Under the pieces are notes generated by a model, which saw only the letters and a program-made list of their open reading frames with translations, made no database searches and was not told where the DNA came from. A program made the translations under genes and the position numbers. Positions 9,098 to 16,647 of a stretch of 64,000 bases of DNA are shown here, piece by piece. Positions within the stretch are counted from its first letter, which is position 1; each line of letters begins with the position of its first letter. The stretch spans positions 41,476-105,475 of the forward strand of contig NZ_JAQZAN010000021.1 of NCBI RefSeq assembly GCF_028737255.1, in the 5' to 3' direction. This DNA is from Actinomycetospora straminea (GTDB lineage Bacteria > Actinomycetota > Actinomycetes > Mycobacteriales > Pseudonocardiaceae).

Positions 9098-10330
9098 TCA
9101 GTCCGGCAGCGCCGCCACCCCGGACCGGGCGCCGGCGAAGCGGCGGCCGAGCTCGTCGCGGGTCCAGGCGTCCCCGGCCCGCTCGAGGGCCCGGCGTCCC
9201 CGCCGGGTCCGGGCGACCAGGCCGGACAGGACGAGGTTGCGCAGCACGGTCGGCGGCACGGTCCAGGGCAGGGACCGGAGCGGGCCGTCGGGGAGACCCA
9301 GATCCCGCAGCGCCTCCCGCCCCAGGAACCAGCGCAGCAGGCCGAGCACGTGGCGACGGCGCAGCTCGCCGCGCCAGGGGCTCGACGCCATCGCCCGCTG
9401 GCCGTCGACGAGCGCGCCGGCGAGCGCCGGGCCGGCCGGGGTGACGTCGTCCTGGACGAGCAGGACGTGGTGCAGGAAGTGGTTCTGCTCGCGTTCGGTG
9501 GTGAAGAGCCAGTCCTCGTCGACGCCCATGAGCCAGCCCGTGTAGCGCCACAGGTGCATGACCGCGTGCGACTCGGCGGGCGTCACCAGCCACCCCAGCG
9601 CGCGGGCGCCGAGCAGGCCGGTGCTGCTGAAGAGCCCGAGCGTCGCGGCCTGGTCGGCCTGGTTGACCGGCAGGCCCCAGTGCCCGACGTCCCAGCGCCC
9701 GTTGGTCTCGAAGCGCCGGTCGACCAGGGCGTGCATCGCGCGGACGTGCACCGTGAGCCGCCAGCCCTCGCCGTCGCGGCGCAGCCCGCCCGGCGCGATC
9801 ACCGCGCGCGCCCACTCCGTCGTCTCCCCGAGGCGGCGCATCGCTGTCCCGCCGGTGAGCCCGCCGGTGGCGACGAGCAGGTCGGCGGGCCCGCCGAACC
9901 GGTAGCCGCCGATGAGCGAGAGCGTGAGCAGGACGTCGTCGAGCGTGCGCCCCATCCGCCGCAGCGCGCGGCCGCCGCGCTCGAGGAGCACGGGATCGAC
10001 CCAGTCCGGGGTGTCCTCGACGACCGCGAAGAAGTCGGCGAGCGGCCCGGACGCGGGGACGGCGGCCGGGTCGGCGAGCGCGCGGTGGAACGCGACCATC
10101 GTGACCCGATCCCCGTCGCCGCGCGGGCGGCTCATCGCCGCGGCGAGGTCGGCTCCCACCTCGTCGCGGGCGAACATGCGCCGCCCGATGCGGTCGAGCA
10201 GCTCCTCGTCGGTCGACCGCACCCGCGCGACCAGGCACAGCGGCCGCGCGATGCGCCGCGAGCGCTCGGGCGCGGCGCGGAAGCGACCGGGATGGGGGTC
10301 GAGCTGCTCGCGTGCCACCATGCGCACCAT
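9098..10330 (-). CDS. MpaB/latex-clearing-protein family oxygenase (DUF2236)
   Basis: A 410-residue protein of the MpaB/Lcp family, whose studied members are heme b oxygenases; the rubber oxygenase Lcp cleaves polyisoprene. Recognisable blocks are MVAFHRALADPA, the Arg/His-containing helix VHVRAMHALVDRRFE, NQADQAATLGLFS and YTGWLMGVDEDWLF, the last being characteristic of the family. There is no signal peptide, unlike secreted Lcp, so a cytoplasmic enzyme on a small hydrophobic substrate is more likely. It is transcribed divergently from a TetR gene with 54 bp between starts, the usual layout for a repressor controlling its neighbour. ATG 10330 is followed by an in-frame ATG three codons later. 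Confidence 0.8.
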   Translation of the reverse strand: MVRMVAREQLDPHPGRFRAAPERSRRIARPLCLVARVRSTDEELLDRIGRRMFARDEVGADLAAAMSRPRGDGDRVTMVAFHRALADPAAVPASGPLADFFAVVEDTPDWVDPVLLERGGRALRRMGRTLDDVLLTLSLIGGYRFGGPADLLVATGGLTGGTAMRRLGETTEWARAVIAPGGLRRDGEGWRLTVHVRAMHALVDRRFETNGRWDVGHWGLPVNQADQAATLGLFSSTGLLGARALGWLVTPAESHAVMHLWRYTGWLMGVDEDWLFTTEREQNHFLHHVLLVQDDVTPAGPALAGALVDGQRAMASSPWRGELRRRHVLGLLRWFLGREALRDLGLPDGPLRSLPWTVPPTVLRNLVLSGLVARTRRGRRALERAGDAWTRDELGRRFAGARSGVAALPD

Positions 10331-10358
10331 GCTGAGACGAGTTCCTGCTCGCGTTCAA

Positions 10359-10372
10359 GTCGCGTCCGCGAC
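10359..10372. promoter_or_regulatory. Candidate TetR operator in the MpaB/TetR divergent promoter
   Basis: GTCGCG and CGCGAC flank a two-base spacer, a perfect 14-bp palindrome. It is placed in the 54-bp gap between the two divergent starts, about 29 bp from the oxygenase start and 13 bp from the TetR start. In such GC-rich DNA short palindromes occur by chance, so the support is mainly position. Confidence 0.35.
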
Positions 10373-10384
10373 GGCCCACCGGCC

Positions 10385-11014
10385 GTGACTGCGCCGCGGC
10401 GTCGTCGCGAGCCCCGCCAGGAGCGCTCGCGGGCGATGGTCGAGCGGATCGTCACCGCCGGGCGGGCCGTCCTGCTCGAGCGCGGCACCGACGGCCTGAC
10501 CACGAACCACGTCGCCGCCGCGGCCGGCATCAGCCCGGGCTCGCTCTACCAGTACTTCCCCGACAAGGAGGCCGTCCTCGACGAGGTGGTGCGCCGCTAC
10601 GCCGACGACCTCGAGGAGCGGGTGACGCGGGCCTTCGTCGACACCGCGGCCGAGCGCGACGCGACGGTGGCGGTGCGCCGTGTCGTGCTCGCGCTCGTCG
10701 ACGCGCTCGCCGAGCACCCGGCGCTGCTGCGGGCGGTCGCCCAGCGGCTGCCCCGGGCCGGCGACGACCGGCGCGCCGCCTTCGCCCGCCGGGTCGACGC
10801 CCTGCTCACGAGCACCCTGCTCGCGCGCCACGGCGGCGAGCTGCGGCACCCGGCGGGCACCGTCGCCTGGATGCTCGTGCGGACCGTCGAGAGCCTCGCG
10901 GTCGGCTACGTGCTCGAGGAGCCGCCCATCGCGCAGGAGGTGTTCGCCGAGGAGGTCACGGCGCTCGTGCTGGGCTACCTGGGGCGGGCGCTGGCGGGTG
11001 AGGAGGCCGGCTAG
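10385..11014 (+). CDS. TetR-family transcriptional regulator
   Basis: A 209-residue one-component repressor. The N-terminal helix-turn-helix spans about residues 10-60: RIVTAGRAVLLERGTDGLTT, then NHVAAAAGISPGSLYQYFPDK, the classic recognition-helix pattern. The rest is the ligand-binding helical domain (VAWMLVRTVESLAVGYVL). GTG 10385 is preferred because the coding character begins there, although no clear Shine-Dalgarno sequence precedes it; a leaderless transcript is possible. It probably controls the divergent MpaB-family oxygenase and itself. Its TAG stop shares the tetranucleotide CTAG with the stop of the convergent wbbL gene. Confidence 0.9.
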   Translation: MTAPRRRREPRQERSRAMVERIVTAGRAVLLERGTDGLTTNHVAAAAGISPGSLYQYFPDKEAVLDEVVRRYADDLEERVTRAFVDTAAERDATVAVRRVVLALVDALAEHPALLRAVAQRLPRAGDDRRAAFARRVDALLTSTLLARHGGELRHPAGTVAWMLVRTVESLAVGYVLEEPPIAQEVFAEEVTALVLGYLGRALAGEEAG

Positions 11015-11895
11015 AAGGCGCTGCGGGCGCCCGTCCGGGCCCGCAGACGCAGCCCGACCCGCAGCCCGAGGCGCAGCGGCGCCCAGCGTCGGCCGCGGTA
11101 GCGGTCGGCGAGGAACCGGTAGGCGCTGCGGTGGTGCTCGGCGAGCATCCGGGTCGAGGTCGGGGCGTCGCGCTCGGTGGCGTGCCCGCCGGTGTGGGTG
11201 ACCTCGGCGTCGGGCACGTAGACGTTGAGCCACCCGGCGCGCCCGAGGCGGTCGCCGAGGTCGACGTCCTCGAAGTACATGAAGTAGCGCGGGTCGAAAC
11301 CGTCCACCGAGTCCCACGCCTCGCGGCGCAGCAGCACGCAGGACCCCGAGAGCCAGCCCGCGGTGCGCTCGGCGACCGCGCCGTCCTGGCGGTAGGCGCG
11401 CGTCCAGGGGTTCGCGGGCCACACGGCGGCGAACAGCGCGTGCCCGACGCCGCGGCCCAGGCTCGGCTGCCGGCGCGCCGACGGGTAGACCTCGCCACCG
11501 GTGCGGATCAGCGGGCCCAGCGACCCGGCCCGCGGCCACCGCTCGCCCGCCTCGAGCAGCGCGTCGAGGCTGCCCGGGCCGAACGCGATGTCCGGGTTGG
11601 CGACGAGCACCCAGCCCACCTCGGCCGGCAGGCCCGCCACCGCGCGGTTCGCCGCGGCGCCGTAACCCACGTTCTCGCCGATCCGCAGCAGGTCGACGCG
11701 GTCGTCGGCGGCCGCCGCGGCCTCCGGGACGCCGTCGACCGAGCCGTTGTCGGCCAGCACCACGCGGTACGGCCGGGACGTGGCCTTCTCCAGCGAGGTG
11801 AGGAACTCGCCGAGCGACTCGCCCGGCGAGTAGGTCACGGCGACGACGGCGAGGGCGGGGCCGTAGGCGGGGACGGGGTCGGGCACGCCGGGCAT
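11011..11895 (-). CDS. wbbL: Rhamnosyltransferase of the arabinogalactan linkage unit (WbbL type)
   Basis: A 294-residue GT2 enzyme that adds rhamnose from dTDP-L-rhamnose to decaprenyl-diphospho-GlcNAc, the second step of the linker joining arabinogalactan to peptidoglycan. Visible features are AVVAVTYSPGESL at the start, VVLADNGSVDG, ENVGYGAAANRA, the donor/metal motif VANPDIAFGPGS, and GSCVLLRREAWDSVDGFDP followed by YFMYFEDVDLGDR, all typical of WbbL. Its place between manC and rmlD mirrors Rv3264c-Rv3265c-Rv3266c, and rmlD makes its donor sugar. It is downstream of the TPR gene (10 bp), probably in one transcript. Membrane association is expected though no transmembrane helix is present. 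Confidence 0.93.
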   Translation of the reverse strand: MPGVPDPVPAYGPALAVVAVTYSPGESLGEFLTSLEKATSRPYRVVLADNGSVDGVPEAAAAADDRVDLLRIGENVGYGAAANRAVAGLPAEVGWVLVANPDIAFGPGSLDALLEAGERWPRAGSLGPLIRTGGEVYPSARRQPSLGRGVGHALFAAVWPANPWTRAYRQDGAVAERTAGWLSGSCVLLRREAWDSVDGFDPRYFMYFEDVDLGDRLGRAGWLNVYVPDAEVTHTGGHATERDAPTSTRMLAEHHRSAYRFLADRYRGRRWAPLRLGLRVGLRLRARTGARSAF

Positions 11896-11905
11896 TCTGG
11901 CCGAC

Positions 11906-12826
11906 TCAGTCGTCCCACTCGTCGACCAGCCCGCGGTACTCCGCCTCGAGGAGGGCCTCGGCGTCCGGGTCGCCGCGCCAGGACGCCTCCTCGAGGAAGG
12001 GCTGCGCCTCCTCGCGGCGGCCGAGGTCGTGCAGGAAGCGGCCCAGGTGGAACGCCGCCCCCGGCTCGCCGACCTCGTGGGCCAGCCGCAGCTGCTCCTC
12101 GGCGCCGGCGAGGTCCTCGTGGCGGTCGCGCAGGAACCAGCCGTAGTAGATGTGCGCGCACGGCGCCCCGAGCTCGGCCGCGCGGCGGTAGAGCTCCGCG
12201 GCCTCCGGCACGCGCCCCTCGGCGAGGCGACAGTCGGCGAGCGCGACGAGGGTCGCCGGCCGCCCCTCGTCGTGGAGGTCCTCGGCGATCTCGGCGGCCG
12301 TCAGCGGGTCGTCGAGCTCCTCCAGGTGCAGCGCGACGAGGTTGAGCCCCGCGAGCTCGTCGCCGAGGCGCACCGCGCGGTCGAGCACGTAGAGCGCCTC
12401 CTGGGTGCGCCCGCGCTCGCGCAGGAAGACGCCGTAGTCGTTGGTGGCCTCCGGGTCGCCGGCGTCCAGGCCGACGAGGAAGGCGGCCTCGGCGCGCTCG
12501 TGGTCGCCGACCGCGGCGAGGGTCTCGCCCAGGAGGCCCGCGAGGTCGGTGCGCCCGCGGCTCATGACCACGGGCATGAGGACCTCGGCGGCCTCGCGGC
12601 GGTTGCCGTGGTCGAGGTGGGCGTTCGCCAGCAGGCCGTGCGCCGACGGCTCCCCGCACGCCAGGGCCCGGCGCAGGACGGCGACGAGCTCCTCGTGGTG
12701 CACGGCCGGGTCGGGGTGCGGGACGGCGAGGAGCGCCCGCGCCTCGGCGCAGAGGGGTTCGTCGTCCTCGTGGACGGGCGTGCCGTCCGCCGGCTCGTCC
12801 ACCCCCGTCGCGGCCTGCTCCGTCAC
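11906..12826 (-). CDS. Tetratricopeptide/Sel1-like repeat protein
   Basis: A 306-residue all-helical repeat protein. Successive 34-36 residue units can be followed from about residue 45: ELVAVLRRALACGEPSAHGL, EAAEVLMPVVMSRG, RAEAAFLVGLDAGDPEATND, EALYVLDRAVRLGDELAGLN, and units carrying YGVFLRERGR and YGWFLRDRHED. The spacing and the A/G-L pattern are of the TPR/Sel1 type, which serve as protein-docking scaffolds. The acidic N-terminus (TEQAATGVDEPADG) is probably disordered. No signal peptide is seen. It precedes wbbL by 10 bp, so it may be cotranscribed with this cell-wall gene; no partner can be named. A 70-bp palindrome ends 10 bp before its GTG start. Confidence 0.75.
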   Translation of the reverse strand: MTEQAATGVDEPADGTPVHEDDEPLCAEARALLAVPHPDPAVHHEELVAVLRRALACGEPSAHGLLANAHLDHGNRREAAEVLMPVVMSRGRTDLAGLLGETLAAVGDHERAEAAFLVGLDAGDPEATNDYGVFLRERGRTQEALYVLDRAVRLGDELAGLNLVALHLEELDDPLTAAEIAEDLHDEGRPATLVALADCRLAEGRVPEAAELYRRAAELGAPCAHIYYGWFLRDRHEDLAGAEEQLRLAHEVGEPGAAFHLGRFLHDLGRREEAQPFLEEASWRGDPDAEALLEAEYRGLVDEWDD

Positions 12827-12835
12827 CGGATCAGT

Positions 12836-12905
12836 GTGCGCTGCGCGCAGGTGAGCAGAAAGAAGTGCTGGAGCACTTATTTTCGCTCACCTGCGCGGAG
12901 CGCAC
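12836..12905. terminator. 70-bp near-perfect inverted repeat
   Basis: The outer arms (12836-12856 and 12885-12905) pair over 21 bases with one mismatch. The inner arms AAGTGCT (12863-12869) and AGCACTT (12872-12878) pair around GG, and A/T-rich bases join the two stems. It starts immediately after the stop of the small membrane gene and ends 10 bp upstream of the TPR gene, so it may terminate the rmlD-side transcript. The size and near-symmetry also fit a mobile palindromic element. Confidence 0.6.
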
Positions 12906-13142
12906 CTACAGGCGCGGGCCGCGCGTGGCGTCGTCCGGGGAGGGCAGCGTCAGCGGCCAGTAGCGCCAGGCGTCGGGCGCGTTCGCCGCCAGGTCGCGGC
13001 GCGCGCTGCGCCGTCGCTCGGCCTGCCACCGCTCGTCGCGGGCCACGCGGGCCCGCAACCGGTGGCGCTCGCGCCCGGCGTCGATCACCAACCACACGGC
13101 GACCAGGCCGAGCAGCGCGAGGAGGACCGTCTCCACAGCCAT
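12906..13142 (-). CDS. Small single-span membrane protein of unknown function
   Basis: A 78-residue protein. One transmembrane helix occupies about residues 4-22 (ETVLLALLGLVAVWLVID), followed by a strongly basic cytoplasmic stretch with many Arg (RERHRLRARVARDERWQ) and a C-terminal segment with NAPDAWRYWPLTLPSP. The layout suggests a protein anchored by its N-terminus with an Arg-rich body, but no family is recognised. The ATG has only a weak ribosome site. A perfect 10-bp palindrome, ACATCGATGT, lies at 13184-13193 between this gene and rmlD and might mark its promoter. The gene is flanked by cell-wall genes on the same strand. Confidence 0.6.
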   Translation of the reverse strand: MAVETVLLALLGLVAVWLVIDAGRERHRLRARVARDERWQAERRRSARRDLAANAPDAWRYWPLTLPSPDDATRGPRL

Positions 13143-13212
13143 GACCGCTCAACGCACGAGAGGGCCCCGAGGACACGCAAATGACATCGATGTGATGACG
13201 ACATTGGTCCGT

Positions 13213-14163
13213 TCAGCCCAGTAGGAGCTCCGGGTGGTGCGCGACCGCGGTGCCCAGGGCCTCGCGCCACGGTGGTAGGGGCTCGAGGCCCGCAGCCCGC
13301 CACGACACGTCGGAGAGCACCGACCACGCCGGTCGCGGGGCCGGGCGGGGGAAGGACGCGGTGTCGCAGGGGCGCACGCGGGCGGGGTCGGCGCCCAGCT
13401 CCTCGAACACCGCCCGCGCCAGCCCGCACCACGTCGTCGCCCCGCCGCCCGCCGCGTGCCGCGTGCCCGCCGGCGCCGACGAGCGCGCGAGCGCGACCAG
13501 GCCCGCGGCGAGGTCCGCCGACCACGTGGGCGAGCCGTGCTGGTCGTCGACGACGTCGACGGTGTCGCGCTCGCGGGCGAGCCGGGCCATCGTGCGCACG
13601 AAGTTCGCCCCGGTGGCGCCGTAGACCCACGCGGTGCGCACGACGTGGTGGGCGTCGGGCAGCGCGGCGCGCACGGCCTGCTCCCCCGCGAGCTTGCTGC
13701 GCGCGTAGACACCAGCGGGCGCGACGGGGTCGTCCGGTTCGAGGGGGCGGCGCGCCCCGCCGGGCAGTGGGCCGAGCACGTAGTCGGTGGAGACGTGGAC
13801 CATCGTCGCGCCGACCTCCGCGCACGCCGCCGCGAGCAGCCCGGGAGCCTCGGCGTTCGCCGCCCACGCCGCCGCGCCGGCCTCGGGGTCGGTCTCGGCG
13901 CGGTCCACCGCGGTGTAGGCGGCGGCGTTGACGAGCACCGGCCGTCCGGCCCCGGCCGTCTCGCCGACCCACCCGTGCACCGCGGCGCGGACGGCCGCGG
14001 CGTCGGTGACGTCGAGCTCGGCGCGGGTCACGGCGACCAGGGAGTCGCCCGGCGGGGCTCCCTCGTCGCCGGGCGCGGTGAGCCGGGCGACGAGGTCCGT
14101 CCCCAGGGCACCCCCCGCCCCGGTCACCATCCACCGCACCGGACCCCGCCCCCCGTCGATCAC
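13213..14163 (-). CDS. rmlD: dTDP-4-dehydrorhamnose reductase
   Basis: Last step of dTDP-L-rhamnose synthesis: NADPH-dependent reduction of dTDP-4-keto-rhamnose. It is an extended SDR: WMVTGAGGALGTDL is the nucleotide loop, LVNAAAYTAVDRAE and VHVSTDYVLG are family blocks, and YARSKLAGEQ carries the catalytic Tyr/Lys pair. RTAWVYGATGANFVRTM and DDQHGSPTW are further RmlD-typical motifs. About 316 residues is a normal length. GTG 14163 is taken as start, but GTG 14139, just before the loop and preceded by a G-rich run, is equally possible. It supplies the donor for WbbL encoded 1.3 kb downstream on the same strand and is divergent from the LCP gene. Confidence 0.93.
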   Translation of the reverse strand: MIDGGRGPVRWMVTGAGGALGTDLVARLTAPGDEGAPPGDSLVAVTRAELDVTDAAAVRAAVHGWVGETAGAGRPVLVNAAAYTAVDRAETDPEAGAAAWAANAEAPGLLAAACAEVGATMVHVSTDYVLGPLPGGARRPLEPDDPVAPAGVYARSKLAGEQAVRAALPDAHHVVRTAWVYGATGANFVRTMARLARERDTVDVVDDQHGSPTWSADLAAGLVALARSSAPAGTRHAAGGGATTWCGLARAVFEELGADPARVRPCDTASFPRPAPRPAWSVLSDVSWRAAGLEPLPPWREALGTAVAHHPELLLG

Positions 14164-14513
14164 GCACGGCAGTCTCCCAGCCCGCCGGGGTGACCCCTGT
14201 CCGTGCCCGGTCACCGTCCTCGCACGGCCCCGGCGCCTTCACCCCCAGCTCGAGCCACGGGAACGGGCCCGCTCTCACCGCGCGTCGCCGCGACGCGCCG
14301 ACGAGCCGTCCAACGGGTGAGAGGCACCGAACGGGACGGAGGCCGTCTAGCCTCTGGCCAGGCCCCTCGTCGACCGCGGGAGCCCCACCGGGCCCGGCAC
14401 CGGAGGGGAGCCGACCAGCGCCGCGCCGGGGGCACCGCGGACCCGCGGCGACGACGGACCATGATCGACCGACGGCCCCCGCCGGGGCCAGGACCGGGGA
14501 GGGAGGCGGGGCG
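14164..14513. other. 350-bp divergent intergenic region between rmlD and the LCP gene
   Basis: No credible gene was found. The strand towards the LCP gene ends in a strong ribosome site (GGGGAGGGAGGCGGGGCG, 14496-14513). A TCTAGC word near 14346 could be a -10 element, with no convincing -35 partner. The region must hold at least two outward promoters, since both flanking genes are conserved cell-wall genes, but no operator-like palindrome stands out. Confidence 0.5.
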
Positions 14514-16526
14514 ATGGACCGTGACGACCCCGGTCCGTCCCGCCGCGACCCGGCCCGCCGCTTCGGGCCCTCCGCGGCCCGCCGCAGCCCCGGCCGCGCC
14601 GGTGGCCCGCCCCTCGACGACGACGGGTGGGGCCCCGCCCCCGACGACAGCGCCACCCACCCCGACCGCCGGCCCTCCGCCCGCGGCAACGGCAGCGCCC
14701 GCACCAACGGCAACGGCAAGGGTGACGGCGCCGGTGCCCGCCTGCGCCGCCGCGACCTCGCCGAGCTCTCCGCCGTCCCCGCCGGGTCCCGCAAGGGCGC
14801 CAAGCGCGTGGCGGGCCCCGACGACCTCCTCGGGCCGCCGCCCGAACGCCCCCGGCGCCCGGGGCCGCCCCGCGACCGCGACCCCCGCGACCGCGACCCC
14901 CGCGACCGCGACCCCCGCGACCGCGATCCCCGCGACCGCGACCCCCGCGACCGCGATCGCCGCCCGTCCCGGGACCGACCCGACCGCGAGCGGGGCCGAC
15001 CCGGCCCGCCCCCGCCCCGTCCCCCCGGCCGGCCGCGCCCGGTGCGCGAGCTGCCCGAGGGCGACGGGCGCCGGCCGATCGGCCGCTGGGTCCGCGTGGG
15101 CCTCGTCGTGCTCTCGGTGCTGGTCTTCGCGCTGTCGGGCACGGCGTGGGCGGCGCTGTCGGGCAGCGTCGGCGGCACGAGCGCGCTGGGCGACGGTCCG
15201 GTCGGCGACGCCGCGGACGGCGCCACCGACATCCTCCTCGTCGGCGTCGACAGCCGCACCGACGCGCAGGGCCAGCCGCTGCCCGAGGAGGCGCTGCGCG
15301 AGCTGGGCGCCGGCGCCGCGGACGGCGTCGTCAACACCGACACGATGATCCTGGTCCGGGTGCCCAACGACGGCAGCCGCGCGGTCGCGTTCTCGGTCCC
15401 CCGCGACAGCTACGTCTCGATCCCCGGCGCGTTCCGCCGCGACAAGATCAACTCGGCGTACCCCGGCGCGAAGGCCGCCGAGGCGAACCGGCTGGTCCAG
15501 TCCGGCGTCACCGACCCGCGCGAGGTCGACGTCCGCTCGTCCGAGGCCGGCCGCCAGGAGCTGGTGCGCGCCGTGGCCGACCTCACCGGGCTGACCGTCG
15601 ACCACTACGCCGAGGTCAACCTCATGGGCTTCTACACGCTGACCAACGCCATCGGCGGCGTCGACGTGTGCCTCAAGAACCCCGTGGACGACGAGCTCTC
15701 CGGCGCCCGCTTCCCCGCCGGCCCGCGCACGGTCGCCGGCCACGACGCCCTCGCCTTCGTCCGCCAGCGCCACGGGCTGCCCAACGGCGACCTCGACCGC
15801 ATCCGCCGCCAGCAGGCGTTCCTCGCGTCGATGTCGCGCAAGGTGCTCTCCAGCGGCACGCTCGCCGACCCGCTCACCCTCGGTCGCCTGCTCGAGGCCG
15901 TGCAGCAGTCGGTGGTGCTCGACGGCGGGTGGGACCTGCTGCGCTTCGGCCAGCAGATGCAGGACGTCAGCGCCGGCGCCGTCGCGTTCCTCACCATCCC
16001 CACCAACGGCACGCGCAACGTCGACGGGCGCGGCGAGGTCCTCGACGTCGACCCGACCGCCGTGCAGCGCTTCGTCGCCGACGCCATCGGGCCCGAGGAC
16101 TCCGCGGACGCCAACGAGGACGGCCCCGCGCCCGCGACCATCCCGGTCGACGTCCGGAACGCCTCCGACGCCGAGGGGGCCGCTGCGCGGGTCGTCGCCG
16201 TGCTCTCCGCGCAGGGCTACGCCCGGGCCGTCGCCGGCAACGCCGAGGCCCCGGCCCCGCGCTCCGAGGTGCTGTTCGGGCCGGCGGGCGACGGGGCCGG
16301 CGCGCGCGTCGCCCGCAGCCTCGACGACCTGCCCGCCCGCTTCGACCCCACCGTCCCGCCGAACACCGTGCGCGTCCTGCTCGGCGCCGACTACGACGGA
16401 CCCGGCGCCGCGCGCACCCCGCCCCCGGCCACGGGCGCGACGGGCGGGCTGATCGGGACCGAGGTCGTGCCCGTCGCACCGCCCCAGCCGGCGATCACCG
16501 CCCAGGGCGTCCCCTGCATCGACTAG
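14514..16526 (+). CDS. LytR-CpsA-Psr (LCP) family phosphotransferase with LytR_C domain
   Basis: LCP enzymes transfer lipid-linked glycopolymers to peptidoglycan; the mycobacterial homologue at this place (Rv3267, Lcp1) attaches arabinogalactan. The 670-residue protein has a disordered, charged cytoplasmic N-terminus (about 1-190) containing an RDRDP repeat, one transmembrane helix near 192-214 (VGLVVLSVLVFALSGTAWAA), the LCP domain (about 237-465) with VNTDTMILVRVP, FSVPRDSYVSIPG, RDKINSAYPGA and FVRQRHGLPNGDLDRIRRQQ, and a C-terminal LytR_C domain from about 545 (IPVDVRNASDAEGAAARVVA). The usual Arg and Asp residues of the phosphate site are present. ATG 14514 follows GGGAGG. It is divergent from rmlD and thus paired with wbbL and rmlD in a cell-wall block. 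Confidence 0.93.
   Translation: MDRDDPGPSRRDPARRFGPSAARRSPGRAGGPPLDDDGWGPAPDDSATHPDRRPSARGNGSARTNGNGKGDGAGARLRRRDLAELSAVPAGSRKGAKRVAGPDDLLGPPPERPRRPGPPRDRDPRDRDPRDRDPRDRDPRDRDPRDRDRRPSRDRPDRERGRPGPPPPRPPGRPRPVRELPEGDGRRPIGRWVRVGLVVLSVLVFALSGTAWAALSGSVGGTSALGDGPVGDAADGATDILLVGVDSRTDAQGQPLPEEALRELGAGAADGVVNTDTMILVRVPNDGSRAVAFSVPRDSYVSIPGAFRRDKINSAYPGAKAAEANRLVQSGVTDPREVDVRSSEAGRQELVRAVADLTGLTVDHYAEVNLMGFYTLTNAIGGVDVCLKNPVDDELSGARFPAGPRTVAGHDALAFVRQRHGLPNGDLDRIRRQQAFLASMSRKVLSSGTLADPLTLGRLLEAVQQSVVLDGGWDLLRFGQQMQDVSAGAVAFLTIPTNGTRNVDGRGEVLDVDPTAVQRFVADAIGPEDSADANEDGPAPATIPVDVRNASDAEGAAARVVAVLSAQGYARAVAGNAEAPAPRSEVLFGPAGDGAGARVARSLDDLPARFDPTVPPNTVRVLLGADYDGPGAARTPPPATGATGGLIGTEVVPVAPPQPAITAQGVPCID
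14871..14960 (+). repeat. Six 15-bp tandem repeats inside the LCP gene
   Basis: Six consecutive copies of a 15-bp unit (CGCGACCGCGACCCC with one or two changes in copies 4 and 6) encode RDRDP repeated at about residues 120-149, in the cytoplasmic linker before the membrane helix. The near-identity of the DNA copies, not just the peptide, indicates recent expansion by slippage. A charged alternating Arg/Asp stretch may self-associate or bind partners. Confidence 0.9.
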
Positions 16527-16647
16527 CCGGCCGCGCCGCGGAGATGCCGCCGGTACTCCCCCTCGGGGCGCCGAGCTCGACGTCGCGCGGGGTCGACCGA
16601 TCTGCGGCGCGTTCCGGTGATCGGCGCCCGTGGGAGAGTCGGCGCCG

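Noticed and set aside
13184..13193. Operator for rmlD or the small membrane gene (ACATCGATGT)
   Set aside because: A single 10-bp palindrome without a second copy or linked regulator; kept as a note in the gene entry only.
14871..14960. CRISPR-like array
   Set aside because: The 15-bp repeats have no spacers and lie inside a coding frame as RDRDP; there are no cas genes.
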